Below, in pieces: positions 9,356 through 18,359 of a stretch of DNA of 64,000 nt. Position 1 is the stretch's first letter. Every line of letters starts with the position of its first letter. Location of the stretch: positions 1 through 64,000 of the forward strand of contig NZ_JAMBLR010000004.1 in NCBI RefSeq assembly GCF_023336935.1. Direction: 5' to 3'. This DNA is from Phascolarctobacterium sp. ET69. GTDB lineage: Bacteria > Bacillota > Negativicutes > Acidaminococcales > Acidaminococcaceae. The notes under the pieces are model-generated. The model made no database searches. It had not been told where the DNA came from and was given only the letters and a program-made list of their open reading frames with translations. Made by a program: the position numbers and the translations under genes.

Positions 9356-10297
9356 ATGATTATCAGCGTAAGCCGCAGAACAGACATACCGGCATTTTAT
9401 GCAGAGTGGTTTTATAACCGCCTGCGTGCCGGTTATGTGCTGGTGCGCAACCCCATGAATGTGCATAGTGTAAGTAAAGTAGCTTTATCGCCGGAGGTAG
9501 TGGATGCTTTTGTATTTTGGACGAAAAATCCGCTGCCGCTGATGAAGCGCCTTGATGAACTGGCGGAGTATCCATATTATTTTCAGTTTACTTTAACAGG
9601 TTACGAAAAAGACATAGAACCGGGCCTGCCCGATAAAAAGCAGGTTTTGCTGCCTGCATTTAAAGAATTGGCGGCAAAAACCGGCAGACAGCGCGTTATT
9701 TGGCGGTATGACCCTATATTTTTCAGCAGCAGGTACAGCGCGGAATATCATTTAGAGTGCTTTGAAGCGTTGGCGGCAGAGTTAAGCGGCAGCACGGAAC
9801 GCTGTGTTATCAGCTTTATGGATGAGTACCGCAATACAAAACGCAACGCACAAAAACTGAGTGCCGTTAGTTACAGCAGCGAAGAAATTTATGCTTTTGC
9901 CGCACGCCTTGCCAAAATTGCTGACAAATACGGATTAAAACTGCAAACCTGCGCCGAAACGGAAGATTTTACGCCGCTTGGCATTACGGCATCAGCATGT
10001 ATAGACAAGGACTTAATAGAAAATATCGGCGGTTTTAAACTGAAAGCAGGCAAAGATAAAAATCAGCGGCCGGAGTGCTGTTGCGTTGCCAGCATAGATA
10101 TAGGTGCTTACAATACCTGCCCCGGCGGCTGCTTGTATTGTTATGCCAATTATAATGCCGGTATGGTAAAAATAAATTGTGCCGCGCACGATAAAACAAG
10201 CCCGTTGCTGTTTGGCAAATTGTCGCCGCAGGATGTTGTAACAGAACGGAAAATGAAAAGCTGCAAATATTATGATACGGAATTATTTGAGGTGTAA
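9356..10297 (+). CDS. DUF1848 protein with radical-SAM-like cysteine motif
   Basis: A 313-residue DUF1848 protein. The family signature SVSRRTDIPAFYAEWF is at the very N-terminus, and a TIM-barrel-like middle follows. Near the C-terminus, TCPGGCLYCYAN (about residues 254-265) gives a Cx3Cx2C triad of the kind that binds the 4Fe-4S cluster of radical SAM enzymes, preceded by another cysteine cluster (ECCCVAS). In ordinary radical SAM enzymes the triad is at the start of the barrel; here it is at the end. The function is not known to me. It lies 6 bases downstream of the M16C gene, probably translationally coupled, as no strong SD is visible. Confidence 0.8.
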   Translation: MIISVSRRTDIPAFYAEWFYNRLRAGYVLVRNPMNVHSVSKVALSPEVVDAFVFWTKNPLPLMKRLDELAEYPYYFQFTLTGYEKDIEPGLPDKKQVLLPAFKELAAKTGRQRVIWRYDPIFFSSRYSAEYHLECFEALAAELSGSTERCVISFMDEYRNTKRNAQKLSAVSYSSEEIYAFAARLAKIADKYGLKLQTCAETEDFTPLGITASACIDKDLIENIGGFKLKAGKDKNQRPECCCVASIDIGAYNTCPGGCLYCYANYNAGMVKINCAAHDKTSPLLFGKLSPQDVVTERKMKSCKYYDTELFEV

Positions 10298-10324
10298 TTA
10301 TAAATAATTTGTGAGCGGAGGGGT

Positions 10325-11986
10325 ATGATGAAAATTTTTAAAGTTTTATTAATAATTTTGGTGTTATTAGCCAATAGTGCATTTGCCGCAGAATTTTCTG
10401 CGCAGGTAAAAACAAGCAAAGGCATTGTACAAGGTGTATATGACGAAAAATACAATGTTGTAAAATGGTTTGGCATACCTTATGCACAGCAGGCAAATGG
10501 AGAAAAACGTTGGGCATTGCCGCAGAAAGCAGAAAAATATACCGGTGTTAAAGATTGTTCGCAATATGCTCCTGCCAATTTGCAATTTAACGGCAAAAAT
10601 GTAATAGGGCAGGAGGGCGTTTTAACGCTTGATGTTTACCGCCCTGATACAGGCGAGAAGAATCTGCCGGTACTGGTGTTTATTCATGGCGGCAATAACC
10701 AAACCAGCAACGGCCGTTTATGGATGGGCGAGAAGTTTGCCAAAGAAGCTAATGCAGTTTATGTTTCTGTACAATATCGTTTAGGCTTGCTTGGCTTTAA
10801 TAATTTGCCTGCGCTGGCAAACGGTAACGCGCTTAATGACAGCGGCAACTATGGGCTTATTGACCAGGCATATGCACTGGAGTGGATTAAGAAAAATATT
10901 GATAAATTCGGCGGTGATGCCAATAATATCACTGTTTCCGGCTTTTCTGCCGGCGGGCGCGATGTAATGGCAATGCTTATTTCGCCGCTGTTTAAAGATA
11001 AGTTTGATAAAGCAATTTCCTTCAGCGGAGGGCTGACGGTTGCTGATTTTGCAGAAAGCCAAGAGATTATTGCCGGTAAACTTGCACCTCTTGTTGTTGC
11101 CGATGGTATTTGTGCCGATGAAAAAGATGCAGCAGAATGGCTGATGCAGGGCAGCGATGAAGTACGCAGTTATTTGATGAAGCTGCCCGGAGAACGGCTT
11201 GCTCCTGTAATGGCTGGTGCACTTATCAGAATGAAATCATTTCCGCATTTATATGGTGACGGCAAAGTATTGCCCAAAGAAGGTTTTGCAGCCGAAAAAT
11301 TTAACAGTGTGCCTCTTTTAATGCTGGCAAGCAGCGATGAATTTACTTCATTTTTGGCGCGTGACCCATATTTTAAAAACCATATGGATAAAGTGTTGAA
11401 AGATAAACTTACTACGGAAGAATTTGTGTTTGCAAATAAATACGGCAGTAAATTTTACGGTTTCTTTAACGGGCAGGAATCGGCAGAAGATATTTATGCC
11501 AACTACAAAGCTCCGATATATGTCTGCATGTTTGATTTTGGGCATGACCCGGCAGTGGTTGGAGAAACTTATGCAGTTAAAACCGGCGCTACGCATGGCA
11601 TCTTTTTGCCGTTCTTAACAGACCAGCCTTATCCGTATACGGCTGGCACCGATGTTTTTGCTAAACCCGGCCCGCAGGAGTTAAGTGATATTTTTATAGC
11701 ATCGCTGGCAGCATTTATCCGTACCGGCGACCCCAACAACGCCTTACTGCTTGAAAAATGGGAGGCATGGACGCCGCAAAACCGTGCAGAAACTGTTTTT
11801 GATGCTGACGGCAAGCAGGCAAAAGTTTATCAGCGAAGCAATGATACCAGCTATGAGGGAATTTTAAAAGAACTTGAAGCAGACAACAGCCTTAATGCTG
11901 ACAGCAAAAACTACATTATAAAAAATATTTTAAATGGCAGATGGTTCAGCGGCGGATTGGATGCCAAATATCATAACAAAAATTAA
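10325..11986 (+). CDS. Secreted type-B carboxylesterase
   Basis: A 553-residue esterase/lipase of the carboxylesterase type-B (PNB esterase) family, exported by an N-terminal signal peptide cleaved after AFA (about residue 22). The oxyanion-hole segment FIHGGNNQTSN near residue 120, the nucleophile elbow GFSAGG near 200 and the late GATHGIFLPF histidine motif near 420 make a complete Ser-Glu-His set plausible. It should act in the periplasm on ester substrates that cannot be named from sequence. The SD GGAGGGG is close to the first of two adjacent ATGs. A terminator follows. Confidence 0.88.
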   Translation: MMKIFKVLLIILVLLANSAFAAEFSAQVKTSKGIVQGVYDEKYNVVKWFGIPYAQQANGEKRWALPQKAEKYTGVKDCSQYAPANLQFNGKNVIGQEGVLTLDVYRPDTGEKNLPVLVFIHGGNNQTSNGRLWMGEKFAKEANAVYVSVQYRLGLLGFNNLPALANGNALNDSGNYGLIDQAYALEWIKKNIDKFGGDANNITVSGFSAGGRDVMAMLISPLFKDKFDKAISFSGGLTVADFAESQEIIAGKLAPLVVADGICADEKDAAEWLMQGSDEVRSYLMKLPGERLAPVMAGALIRMKSFPHLYGDGKVLPKEGFAAEKFNSVPLLMLASSDEFTSFLARDPYFKNHMDKVLKDKLTTEEFVFANKYGSKFYGFFNGQESAEDIYANYKAPIYVCMFDFGHDPAVVGETYAVKTGATHGIFLPFLTDQPYPYTAGTDVFAKPGPQELSDIFIASLAAFIRTGDPNNALLLEKWEAWTPQNRAETVFDADGKQAKVYQRSNDTSYEGILKELEADNSLNADSKNYIIKNILNGRWFSGGLDAKYHNKN

Positions 11987-11992
11987 AATTTA

Positions 11993-12026
11993 AGCCTGCA
12001 TGGATATACCGTGCAGGCTGTTTTAT
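11993..12026 (+). terminator. Terminator after carboxylesterase gene
   Basis: AGCCTGCA(C/T)GG and its complement form a stem around GATATA, followed by TTTTATT. Confidence 0.8.
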
Positions 12027-12101
12027 TATGTTTAATTAATTTATCAAAAGAGTTATAATAAAGATATCCTGTTAATGATTATTTAAAATACTGGAGGCAT
12101 T

Positions 12102-13547
12102 ATGGTTACGGAAGATAAAAAACAAAAGAAATCCGTTGGTGCGGAAGCGGCCGCTAATGTCTATGGCAACATAAGTAATGCCGCAACCAATTACGGTATA
12201 GATAAATTCAGTACACCGCGCGGACATGGTTTTGCTGCCGAACGAGCCAATCATCTGTATGATATTTTGCACAGAAAGGATTCCGTGATTGCCGGAGATA
12301 ATAATGCAAAAAATGGTGCGGACAGGATTGTGGACGGTGTAAATATTCAGTCTAAATACTGCAAAACAGGTGCTAAATGTATAAAAGAATGCTTTGAAAA
12401 TGACCGTTTCCGTTATTTTAATGCTGACGGCAGCCCAATGCAGATAGAGGTTCCGCTTGATAAATATGATGATGCCGTTAAAGCAATGGCAGAGCGTATA
12501 AAAAAAGGGCAGGTGCCTGGCGTTACAGACCCGGCCAAAGCTAAAGAAATTGTGCGCAAAGGTAATTTTACCTATGAGCAGGCTAAAAATATTGCTAAAG
12601 CCGGTACGGTGGAATCCATTACGTTTGACGCTGCCAATGGTGCTGTTATTGCCGCATACAGCTTTGGACTTAGCGCCGGGCTGACATTTGCAATATCGTT
12701 GTGGCGCGGCGAAGATGTTGATGTTGCTTTGGAATCTGCGGCAGCAGCAGGTTTAAAAGTAGGCGGCACGGCATTTTTAACAGCAGTAGTTACAAGCCAG
12801 CTGCAAAAATCAGTTTTAAATGGTGCTTTTAAGGCCAGCAGTGATGCTATTGTAAATTTGATGGGTCCAAAAGCATCACAAATGCTGGTTAACGCGCTGC
12901 GGACAGGAAAAAATATTTACGGTGCGGCAGCTATGAAAAGTGCGTCCAAATTGCTGCGCGGCAATGTAGTAACGGCGGCAGCTTCTGTTGTTGTGCTTTC
13001 GAGTGTTGATATCATAAATATTTTCCGCGGCAGAATTTCTGCAGCTCAGCTTTTTAAAAATATTACAAATACTACGGCCACGGTTGCAGGCGGTACGGCA
13101 GGTTGGGTTGGAGGTGCTTCTGCTGGCGCGGCACTTGGTTCTGTAGTTCCGGTAATAGGCACTGCCGTAGGAGGTTTTGTCGGCGGGCTGATAGGTTCAT
13201 TTGTCGGCGGTTCAGCCGCTAACAGTGTTTCTTCAGCCGTGCTGGATGAATTTATTGAAGACGATGCCAAAGAAATGGTTGAAATTATTGAAGATGTTTT
13301 TAAAGATATGGCAGGCGAATTTCTTATAAGCCAGAAAGAGGCAGAAAAAATTGCCGATATATTAAAAGATACAATTGATGGCGGTTTGCTGAAAGATATG
13401 TATGCCAGTGATTACAGGTATAGTTTTGCCCGTGAAATAATGCAGCCAGTGTTTGAGCAGGTAACGTCCGAACGTGAAAAAATAATTTTGCCGCAGCAGG
13501 AAGAAATGTTTAACGGCATACGTATGCTGCTGGAAAATGCTGAATAA
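12102..13547 (+). CDS. Glycine-zipper membrane protein of unknown function
   Basis: A 481-residue protein I cannot assign to a function. The N-terminal half is soluble-looking and carries conserved-looking blocks: RGHGFAAERANHLYD near 41-55, NGADRIVDG near 70-80, and GVTDPAKAKEIVRKG near 140-155. The middle has alternating hydrophobic segments (about 180-320). It ends with a long glycine-zipper run (about 328-375, repeating GG.AGW, GGASAG, GGFVGG, GSFVGG) able to pack as transmembrane helices, then an acidic helical tail. SD CTGGAGG. I have the impression of a widespread uncharacterised family with the same N-terminal signature. It heads the accessory region, converging on an HTH gene. Confidence 0.75.
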   Translation: MVTEDKKQKKSVGAEAAANVYGNISNAATNYGIDKFSTPRGHGFAAERANHLYDILHRKDSVIAGDNNAKNGADRIVDGVNIQSKYCKTGAKCIKECFENDRFRYFNADGSPMQIEVPLDKYDDAVKAMAERIKKGQVPGVTDPAKAKEIVRKGNFTYEQAKNIAKAGTVESITFDAANGAVIAAYSFGLSAGLTFAISLWRGEDVDVALESAAAAGLKVGGTAFLTAVVTSQLQKSVLNGAFKASSDAIVNLMGPKASQMLVNALRTGKNIYGAAAMKSASKLLRGNVVTAAASVVVLSSVDIINIFRGRISAAQLFKNITNTTATVAGGTAGWVGGASAGAALGSVVPVIGTAVGGFVGGLIGSFVGGSAANSVSSAVLDEFIEDDAKEMVEIIEDVFKDMAGEFLISQKEAEKIADILKDTIDGGLLKDMYASDYRYSFAREIMQPVFEQVTSEREKIILPQQEEMFNGIRMLLENAE

Positions 13548-13556
13548 GAAAACACT

Positions 13557-13601
13557 AAAAACGCATTCTTAAAGTTTTAAGGCTTTGAGAATGCGTTTTC
13601 T
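13557..13601. terminator. Bidirectional terminator between convergent genes
   Basis: AAAACGCATTCT and AGAATGCGTTTT form a 12-bp stem around an 18-base loop, with A-rich and T-rich flanks on both sides. It serves the gene at 12102 and the minus-strand gene at 13605. Confidence 0.75.
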
Positions 13602-13604
13602 TTA

Positions 13605-14030
13605 TCATTTCAATATTTCCAAATTGTTTTCATCAAGTAAAATGTTTACTGCATCTAAATCTTTACCGTGTTCAATAGCGTAAAAAATAAGTCCGTCGCG
13701 TCTGTCGCGTACATAAAGCGGCCGTTCGCCGGCGTATTTTAGCAAATTTTGCGTTTCGGTAATATTGGCTTGAGCGGCAAGTGCCAAAATAATAAGTTTG
13801 TCGCGCCCCGGATTTTTGTTTCCATTTAAAATATGATAGACGTAGGTCCTTTCAAGGTTTGTCTTTTTTATAAAATCGGCTTTATTTGTTATGCCTTTTA
13901 AATCAAGCAAATAATTTAAATAATCAACAGCTGAAGGGAACTTAATTTCGGATGTATTTTTATCGTAAAATTCGTCATATGATTGTACTTGCGTAAGTTC
14001 AGACTGTAAATCTTCGGTTGATTTTTCCAT
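13605..14030 (-). CDS. HTH regulator divergent from a protein kinase
   Basis: A 141-residue protein with a central helix-turn-helix (about residues 30-85: ADFIKKTNLERTYVYHILNG) and a C-terminal helical extension ending in DAVNILLDENNLEILK. The same domain pair is found at the C-terminus of the macrodomain protein at 22953-23939, where the order HTH, ETxxLLxxAG and a final N..L segment is repeated. It is transcribed divergently from the Ser/Thr kinase at 14092, with 61 bases between the starts, so it is probably a kinase-linked regulator or kinase substrate. The SD AGAGGTG precedes the ATG. Confidence 0.75.
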   Translation of the reverse strand: MEKSTEDLQSELTQVQSYDEFYDKNTSEIKFPSAVDYLNYLLDLKGITNKADFIKKTNLERTYVYHILNGNKNPGRDKLIILALAAQANITETQNLLKYAGERPLYVRDRRDGLIFYAIEHGKDLDAVNILLDENNLEILK

Positions 14031-14091
14031 AATACACCTCTGAAAAATTCTATGCTATAATATTATACAACAAATTTATGGTCGGAGTAAA

Positions 14092-15486
14092 ATGAGTATT
14101 ACAGCTGAATTTATTGAAACTAATTTTAAAAGAATATCGGTATTGAAAGAAAATGCAAATGGCCGGACAGAACTGGTGGCAGATACTACGGGTGCAGTTT
14201 ATATCCGCAAAATTATTGCACGTACCGGTTTGCCGTATAAAAAGCTGGTGCAGATAAAATGCGCGCATATACCTGAAATTTATTATTGTTCGGAAGCATA
14301 TGGCAAAACTTATGTAATAGAAGAATTTATCAGCGGTGAAACTTTAGCGGCAGAGCTTGAACAAGGCAAAAAATTTACAGCAGAGCAGGTTCGTAATATT
14401 GCTTTGCAGATTTGCGAGGCACTGATCGTACTTCACGGATATGGCATATTGCACCGCGATATTAAACCTGGCAACATAATTGTGCAGGGCAGCAGTGTTT
14501 GGCTGATTGATTTTGGGGCTGCAAAAGCTGAAGGCAACACTAAAGAACATGATACTGTTATTTTAGGCACGCCTGGTTTTGCTCCGCCGGAACAATATGG
14601 TTTTACAACTACGGACGCGCGCAGTGATATTTATGCTTTGGGAAAAACTATGGAAATTCTTTGCGGAAGTTCTCATAATGCAAAGTTTTGCAAAATAATT
14701 GCAGGCTGTACTGCCTTCGACCCGCAAAAACGCATAGCTTCTGCCGCAGAATTAAAAAAGCTGCTGCTTAAAAATAATAGTGGCAAAAAGAAATTTATTT
14801 TCATAATTTTAGCAATAATTATTGCGTGCAGCGGAATATATTTTTTGTTTAACCGGCATGTGCAACAAGAAGCTATACCGCCTGGCGCAGAACAAAAGGC
14901 TGAAGAAAAAGTACAACCTAAAGATATGCCGCAGGAAAAACCAAGAGAACAAAAAACAGAGATTGAGCAGCCGGTGCAAAAGCCGAAAACTGCTTTGCCA
15001 CAAGAAAAAAGTCAACGCGCAGCAACAAACAGCATAACGCTGAACGCCAATAATTTAGTGTTTGCGGTAAATACAAATCCGCTTAACGAAACGGCACGTA
15101 AACAAGGTGCTCAGCAAGGGCTAACGTTATTACAGCCGGAAAAATATCCTGTTTTTACAGTGCAAAATAACAGCGGCCAGGCAATGGAAAACCCGACAGT
15201 GAAAATAAAGTTTACCGGTATTTGTGCAGCCGGAAATAATTTTACAGCAAAAGCGTGGGGTGGCAGAACGATTAACTGGCGGCTTACAAAAAATGCTGCA
15301 GGCTATGCCGATGAAGTAACAATTTTACTTGCAGGCACAATACCTGCCGGTGATTATTTTGAGTTTCCGCTGACAGGCGCAATAGCTGATTATTATCAAA
15401 CCGGCAGTGAGCCGGCAGCTGAAGTTACAGTAAGCGGCGATAATATAATACCTATAACGAAGAACTATAATATAAAAATAAACTAA
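14092..15486 (+). CDS. Receptor-like Ser/Thr protein kinase
   Basis: A single-pass membrane kinase of 464 aa. The catalytic loop LHRDIKPGN lies near residue 121 and the DFG motif (LIDFGAAK) near 139. The activation segment (GTPGFAPPEQYG) is intact, so the enzyme is probably active. The glycine loop is degenerate, and the beta-3 lysine is probably in VYIRKII. After about 232 residues comes one transmembrane helix (FIFIILAIIIACSGIYFLF), a proline/lysine/glutamate-rich linker and an extracytoplasmic beta-rich domain without PASTA repeats. The sensed signal is unknown. Its divergent HTH neighbour is the likeliest partner. The SD is weak (GGTCGGAG), with TATAAT in the shared upstream region. Confidence 0.87.
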   Translation: MSITAEFIETNFKRISVLKENANGRTELVADTTGAVYIRKIIARTGLPYKKLVQIKCAHIPEIYYCSEAYGKTYVIEEFISGETLAAELEQGKKFTAEQVRNIALQICEALIVLHGYGILHRDIKPGNIIVQGSSVWLIDFGAAKAEGNTKEHDTVILGTPGFAPPEQYGFTTTDARSDIYALGKTMEILCGSSHNAKFCKIIAGCTAFDPQKRIASAAELKKLLLKNNSGKKKFIFIILAIIIACSGIYFLFNRHVQQEAIPPGAEQKAEEKVQPKDMPQEKPREQKTEIEQPVQKPKTALPQEKSQRAATNSITLNANNLVFAVNTNPLNETARKQGAQQGLTLLQPEKYPVFTVQNNSGQAMENPTVKIKFTGICAAGNNFTAKAWGGRTINWRLTKNAAGYADEVTILLAGTIPAGDYFEFPLTGAIADYYQTGSEPAAEVTVSGDNIIPITKNYNIKIN

Positions 15487-15491
15487 AATTT

Positions 15492-15522
15492 TAGCGCAGA
15501 TTTACGGTCTGCGCTATTTTTG
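15492..15522 (+). terminator. Terminator after the kinase gene
   Basis: AGCGCAGA and TCTGCGCT flank a short loop, followed by ATTTTTG. Confidence 0.85.
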
Positions 15523-15702
15523 TGTCCTGATGGGACACCGATTAAAATTTAATTTAGTTTAAAATAAGAACTGTAAAGTACTAAAAATAAAATTGCAGGC
15601 GCCTTTGCATAAACTATTAAAGCTAAATTTAAAACCATAAGTGCAAGAAGCATTTTTATATAAATGTCATAATTATTTATATAGCGACAGGTTGGTGATT
15701 AA

Positions 15703-15930
15703 ATGGGCGATGAACGCGAGCGGTATATTAAAATCGGTGCCAAAATAAAATTTTACAGGCAGCTTAAAAAGATTGGGCAAACAGAACTTGCAGGAAAAGT
15801 AGGCATAACCTCACAGTATTTAAGCAAAATAGAATGCGGAAAGCAAATGCCAAGCTTGCAGGTGCTTTTACTGATTGCAGAAAAGCTGGAGATTGACGCA
15901 GCGGCACTGATTAGTGATAGTGTTGTGTAA
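15703..15930 (+). CDS. XRE-family HTH regulator (paralogue 1)
   Basis: A 75-residue, single-domain Cro/C1-type repressor: IKFYRQLKKIGQTELAGKVGI, then SQYLSKIECGKQMPSL and a final dimerisation-type helix. It is a paralogue of the regulator at 18360; both have the pattern K(I/L)..YR..., ELAGK(V/I)GI, YL..IE.G. A decamer ATAAGTGCAA lies 57 bases upstream of the start and recurs upstream of the paralogue. It precedes the small membrane and zinc-ribbon genes and may control them. The SD is weak (GGTGA). Confidence 0.85.
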   Translation: MGDERERYIKIGAKIKFYRQLKKIGQTELAGKVGITSQYLSKIECGKQMPSLQVLLLIAEKLEIDAAALISDSVV

Positions 15931-15988
15931 AGTTAAACAATAGTTTTAAACACATAATATAAAATTTTATTACAGGAGGAATGTTAAA

Positions 15989-16204
15989 ATGGATGGTTTG
16001 TTAATAGTTGTGTATATTTTACTGGGGTATAATGCCAATCAGTATTTAAGGCGAACTCTGCTTGGACAAGTTGGGGTAATTTATTTTAATACAGGCTATT
16101 ATATCATTAGGGAAATTGTTTTAGCTGCTTTTTTAGGTATGTTTACAATACCATTAGCAATAATTGTATTTGCTTTTAAAACTTTTTTATCCGGAAATAA
16201 ATGA
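15989..16204 (+). CDS. Small two-helix membrane protein
   Basis: A 71-residue hydrophobic protein with a good SD (CAGGAGG, 8 bases from the ATG). Two predicted membrane segments (about 2-14 plus a weaker middle, and 43-65) flank a tyrosine/asparagine-rich centre. No family recognised. It is the first gene of a same-strand run with the two zinc-ribbon proteins. Confidence 0.65.
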   Translation: MDGLLIVVYILLGYNANQYLRRTLLGQVGVIYFNTGYYIIREIVLAAFLGMFTIPLAIIVFAFKTFLSGNK

Positions 16205-16230
16205 TTTTATAATTAAAGGAGTTGTTTATT

Positions 16231-16749
16231 ATGGCTGAACAAAAATATGTATGCCCAAACTGCAGCGGGTTAATTGATTACGGAACAAGGTTTTGTCCGC
16301 ATTGCGGCAATGCTTTGGGAAATTGGGGTAATGCTTATTCTTCTGCGCCGGTAAATAATAATGCTGCTGTTGTAAAAGAAGAATCATTTTTTGAAAAATA
16401 CTTTTCTACCAAAGGCAGGTTAAACAGAAAAGCTGCCTTTTTAAGAAATTTATCTTTAGGTGTAGTTGCTTCGGTAATTTCATTTATGCTGGGAATTATA
16501 GGTGCCAACTCAATGCTTGAGGGAGATTTGACGGGTTATTTAATAACAGTAGTTTTGTGTTTAATTATTTGTACAGTGATGTTTTATTCAAGCCTTACTA
16601 TTAATATCAGAAGATGCCATGACCTTGATAAATCGGGCTTATACATTTTTGCAACACTTTTAATTATACCTGCATTTAAACTGGTGTTTGCTAAAGGTAC
16701 AACCGGTCCCAATAAATACGGACCGGACCCGCTTGCAGGCAAATATTGA
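16231..16749 (+). CDS. Zinc-ribbon plus DUF805 membrane protein
   Basis: A 172-residue fusion. An N-terminal zinc ribbon (CPNC ... CPHC, residues about 7-25) is followed by a linker and a DUF805 membrane domain with several transmembrane helices and the family hallmarks RLNRKAAF-like entry, RRCHDLDKSG and the C-terminal GPNKYGPDP. DUF805 proteins are inner-membrane proteins of unknown role. I use the ATG at 16231 with SD AAAGGAG; an upstream ATG at 16222 overlaps that SD. The zinc ribbon is closely similar to that of the next gene, suggesting a shared partner. Confidence 0.85.
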   Translation: MAEQKYVCPNCSGLIDYGTRFCPHCGNALGNWGNAYSSAPVNNNAAVVKEESFFEKYFSTKGRLNRKAAFLRNLSLGVVASVISFMLGIIGANSMLEGDLTGYLITVVLCLIICTVMFYSSLTINIRRCHDLDKSGLYIFATLLIIPAFKLVFAKGTTGPNKYGPDPLAGKY

Positions 16750-16766
16750 TAATGGGGTGTTAAAAC

Positions 16767-18203
16767 ATGGACGAACCAAAATACATCTGCCCAAGCTGCG
16801 GCGGATTAGTAGATTACGGCAGCAAGTTTTGCCAGCACTGCCGTTATGAATTTGGCGAATGGGCGGCACAGGCTGACGCAAATCAAAACAGCCTGCCCAG
16901 CGGCGATAGCGTTGATAACGGCAATGCCGAGCCGGAAGATAAAACGTCAAAAACATCGCCATTTTCTTTAATTGCAGTAGTTGCCGTGATTGTGGCGGCA
17001 ATAGGCGGCGCCGTTTATTGGTTTATGCACGACGATACAGAAAAAATAGTTGCCGAAGCTATTAAAACAGGCAACATGGCGCCGGTTTTTGAACTTTACC
17101 GTAACGCGCCGGACGCAGATAAACCGCAGGTTGCTTATAATATTGCCGACGCAGCTTTTGAAATTACATTAAAAGAAGTGGGCGGCAATGATAACAGGCA
17201 ATTTTTACAAACGCTGTACGAAGCCGTAAACAACGATAAAAACGCCAACCTGCACATTGAAGCAGGCGGCAGAGATGAATATATGTCGCCGTTTATAGCG
17301 CTGGTAAAATACGCTTATATACAGTCAACATTAGAAAAAATGGTTAATGAAACCAAAGCAGATATTGAAGATTACCTGCCTGCAAACAAAGGCATTAACG
17401 CCGATAATTTAAACCCACGCGAAGTTAGAAATATTTACGCATGGGTCGATCAGCCTCTCGACGGTGGCTATGTACTTTATGGAACGCAGCGGCTATTTTT
17501 TGAAACCTTTCCTAACTTTAGAAACTGCCTTGGCGTTTTATATCTGCCTAATGGCGCCGATGGCAGCGAGCTGCCTGGCTATGCCTACAACGGCGACGTG
17601 CTGCAAATAGGCACAACCACCTTAACATGGAAAAACGGCAGAGAGCAGGACGTGCCGGAATATTTGCTGATACACCCGCAATTTAAAGAATTGCTGTGGA
17701 AAAATAACGCGCTGAAAGACGTATACAAACCGTTAGACCGGGTGCAGCAGGATTTAAAAACAATGCACGAAAACCTCGGTATCATCAAAAAGCATTATAA
17801 AAATGCAACGCCAAACCTTAATTTTGACGGTTTAAACTTTAACTCTACAGAAGATGAATTTTACAGCAAAGCACCGCTTCAATTACAAAAAGGCGAGGGC
17901 ACAATTCATATTACCAACGTGTTTGCCAACGGTGTAGTGGTTGATTTTATGCCGTATTTTAATTACCAGGTGCAGGATAGTGTAAGTGTAATTGAAAGTT
18001 TTACAGGCAGTTTAAGCAACGGTATTAAAATTGGTGACAGTATGAATACTGTTGCAAAAAAAATGCAGCCTTACTACCAACTTTCGGCGCAGCCCGATTG
18101 GCTTAATTACTTAATGCCCAACGGGCAGATATACAGCTTTGGCTTTGTGGATGGCAAACTTTACCAAGTAAATGTACGGGAAGCGCCGGACTGGAAAAAT
18201 TAA
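16767..18203 (+). CDS. Zinc-ribbon single-pass membrane protein, unknown C-terminal domain
   Basis: A 478-residue protein with a cytoplasmic zinc ribbon (CPSC ... CQHC, residues 8-27), an acidic linker, one transmembrane helix (about 71-92, FSLIAVVAVIVAAIGGAVYWF) and a large extracytoplasmic part. That part opens with a helical stretch (FELYRNAPDADKPQ) and continues with a beta-rich region I cannot name. The overall plan resembles receptor or chaperone-like stress membrane proteins. It lies 17 bases after the DUF805 gene and is probably in the same operon; a terminator follows. Confidence 0.75.
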   Translation: MDEPKYICPSCGGLVDYGSKFCQHCRYEFGEWAAQADANQNSLPSGDSVDNGNAEPEDKTSKTSPFSLIAVVAVIVAAIGGAVYWFMHDDTEKIVAEAIKTGNMAPVFELYRNAPDADKPQVAYNIADAAFEITLKEVGGNDNRQFLQTLYEAVNNDKNANLHIEAGGRDEYMSPFIALVKYAYIQSTLEKMVNETKADIEDYLPANKGINADNLNPREVRNIYAWVDQPLDGGYVLYGTQRLFFETFPNFRNCLGVLYLPNGADGSELPGYAYNGDVLQIGTTTLTWKNGREQDVPEYLLIHPQFKELLWKNNALKDVYKPLDRVQQDLKTMHENLGIIKKHYKNATPNLNFDGLNFNSTEDEFYSKAPLQLQKGEGTIHITNVFANGVVVDFMPYFNYQVQDSVSVIESFTGSLSNGIKIGDSMNTVAKKMQPYYQLSAQPDWLNYLMPNGQIYSFGFVDGKLYQVNVREAPDWKN

Positions 18204-18218
18204 ATTTATCGTATTTTA

Positions 18219-18248
18219 AGGCAGCTTCATAGCAGGCTGCCTTTTGTT
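18219..18248 (+). terminator. Terminator after zinc-ribbon operon
   Basis: GGCAGC and GCTGCC flank TTCATAGCAG, followed by TTTTGTTT. Confidence 0.8.
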
Positions 18249-18359
18249 TAACTTAACAAAACTCCAACACAAACTATATACCTAAAAATACAGTCTATAA
18301 GTGCAAAATAAAAAATTAAAAATATGAGAAAATAAAATATAGGGAGTGTGAGGATAGCC

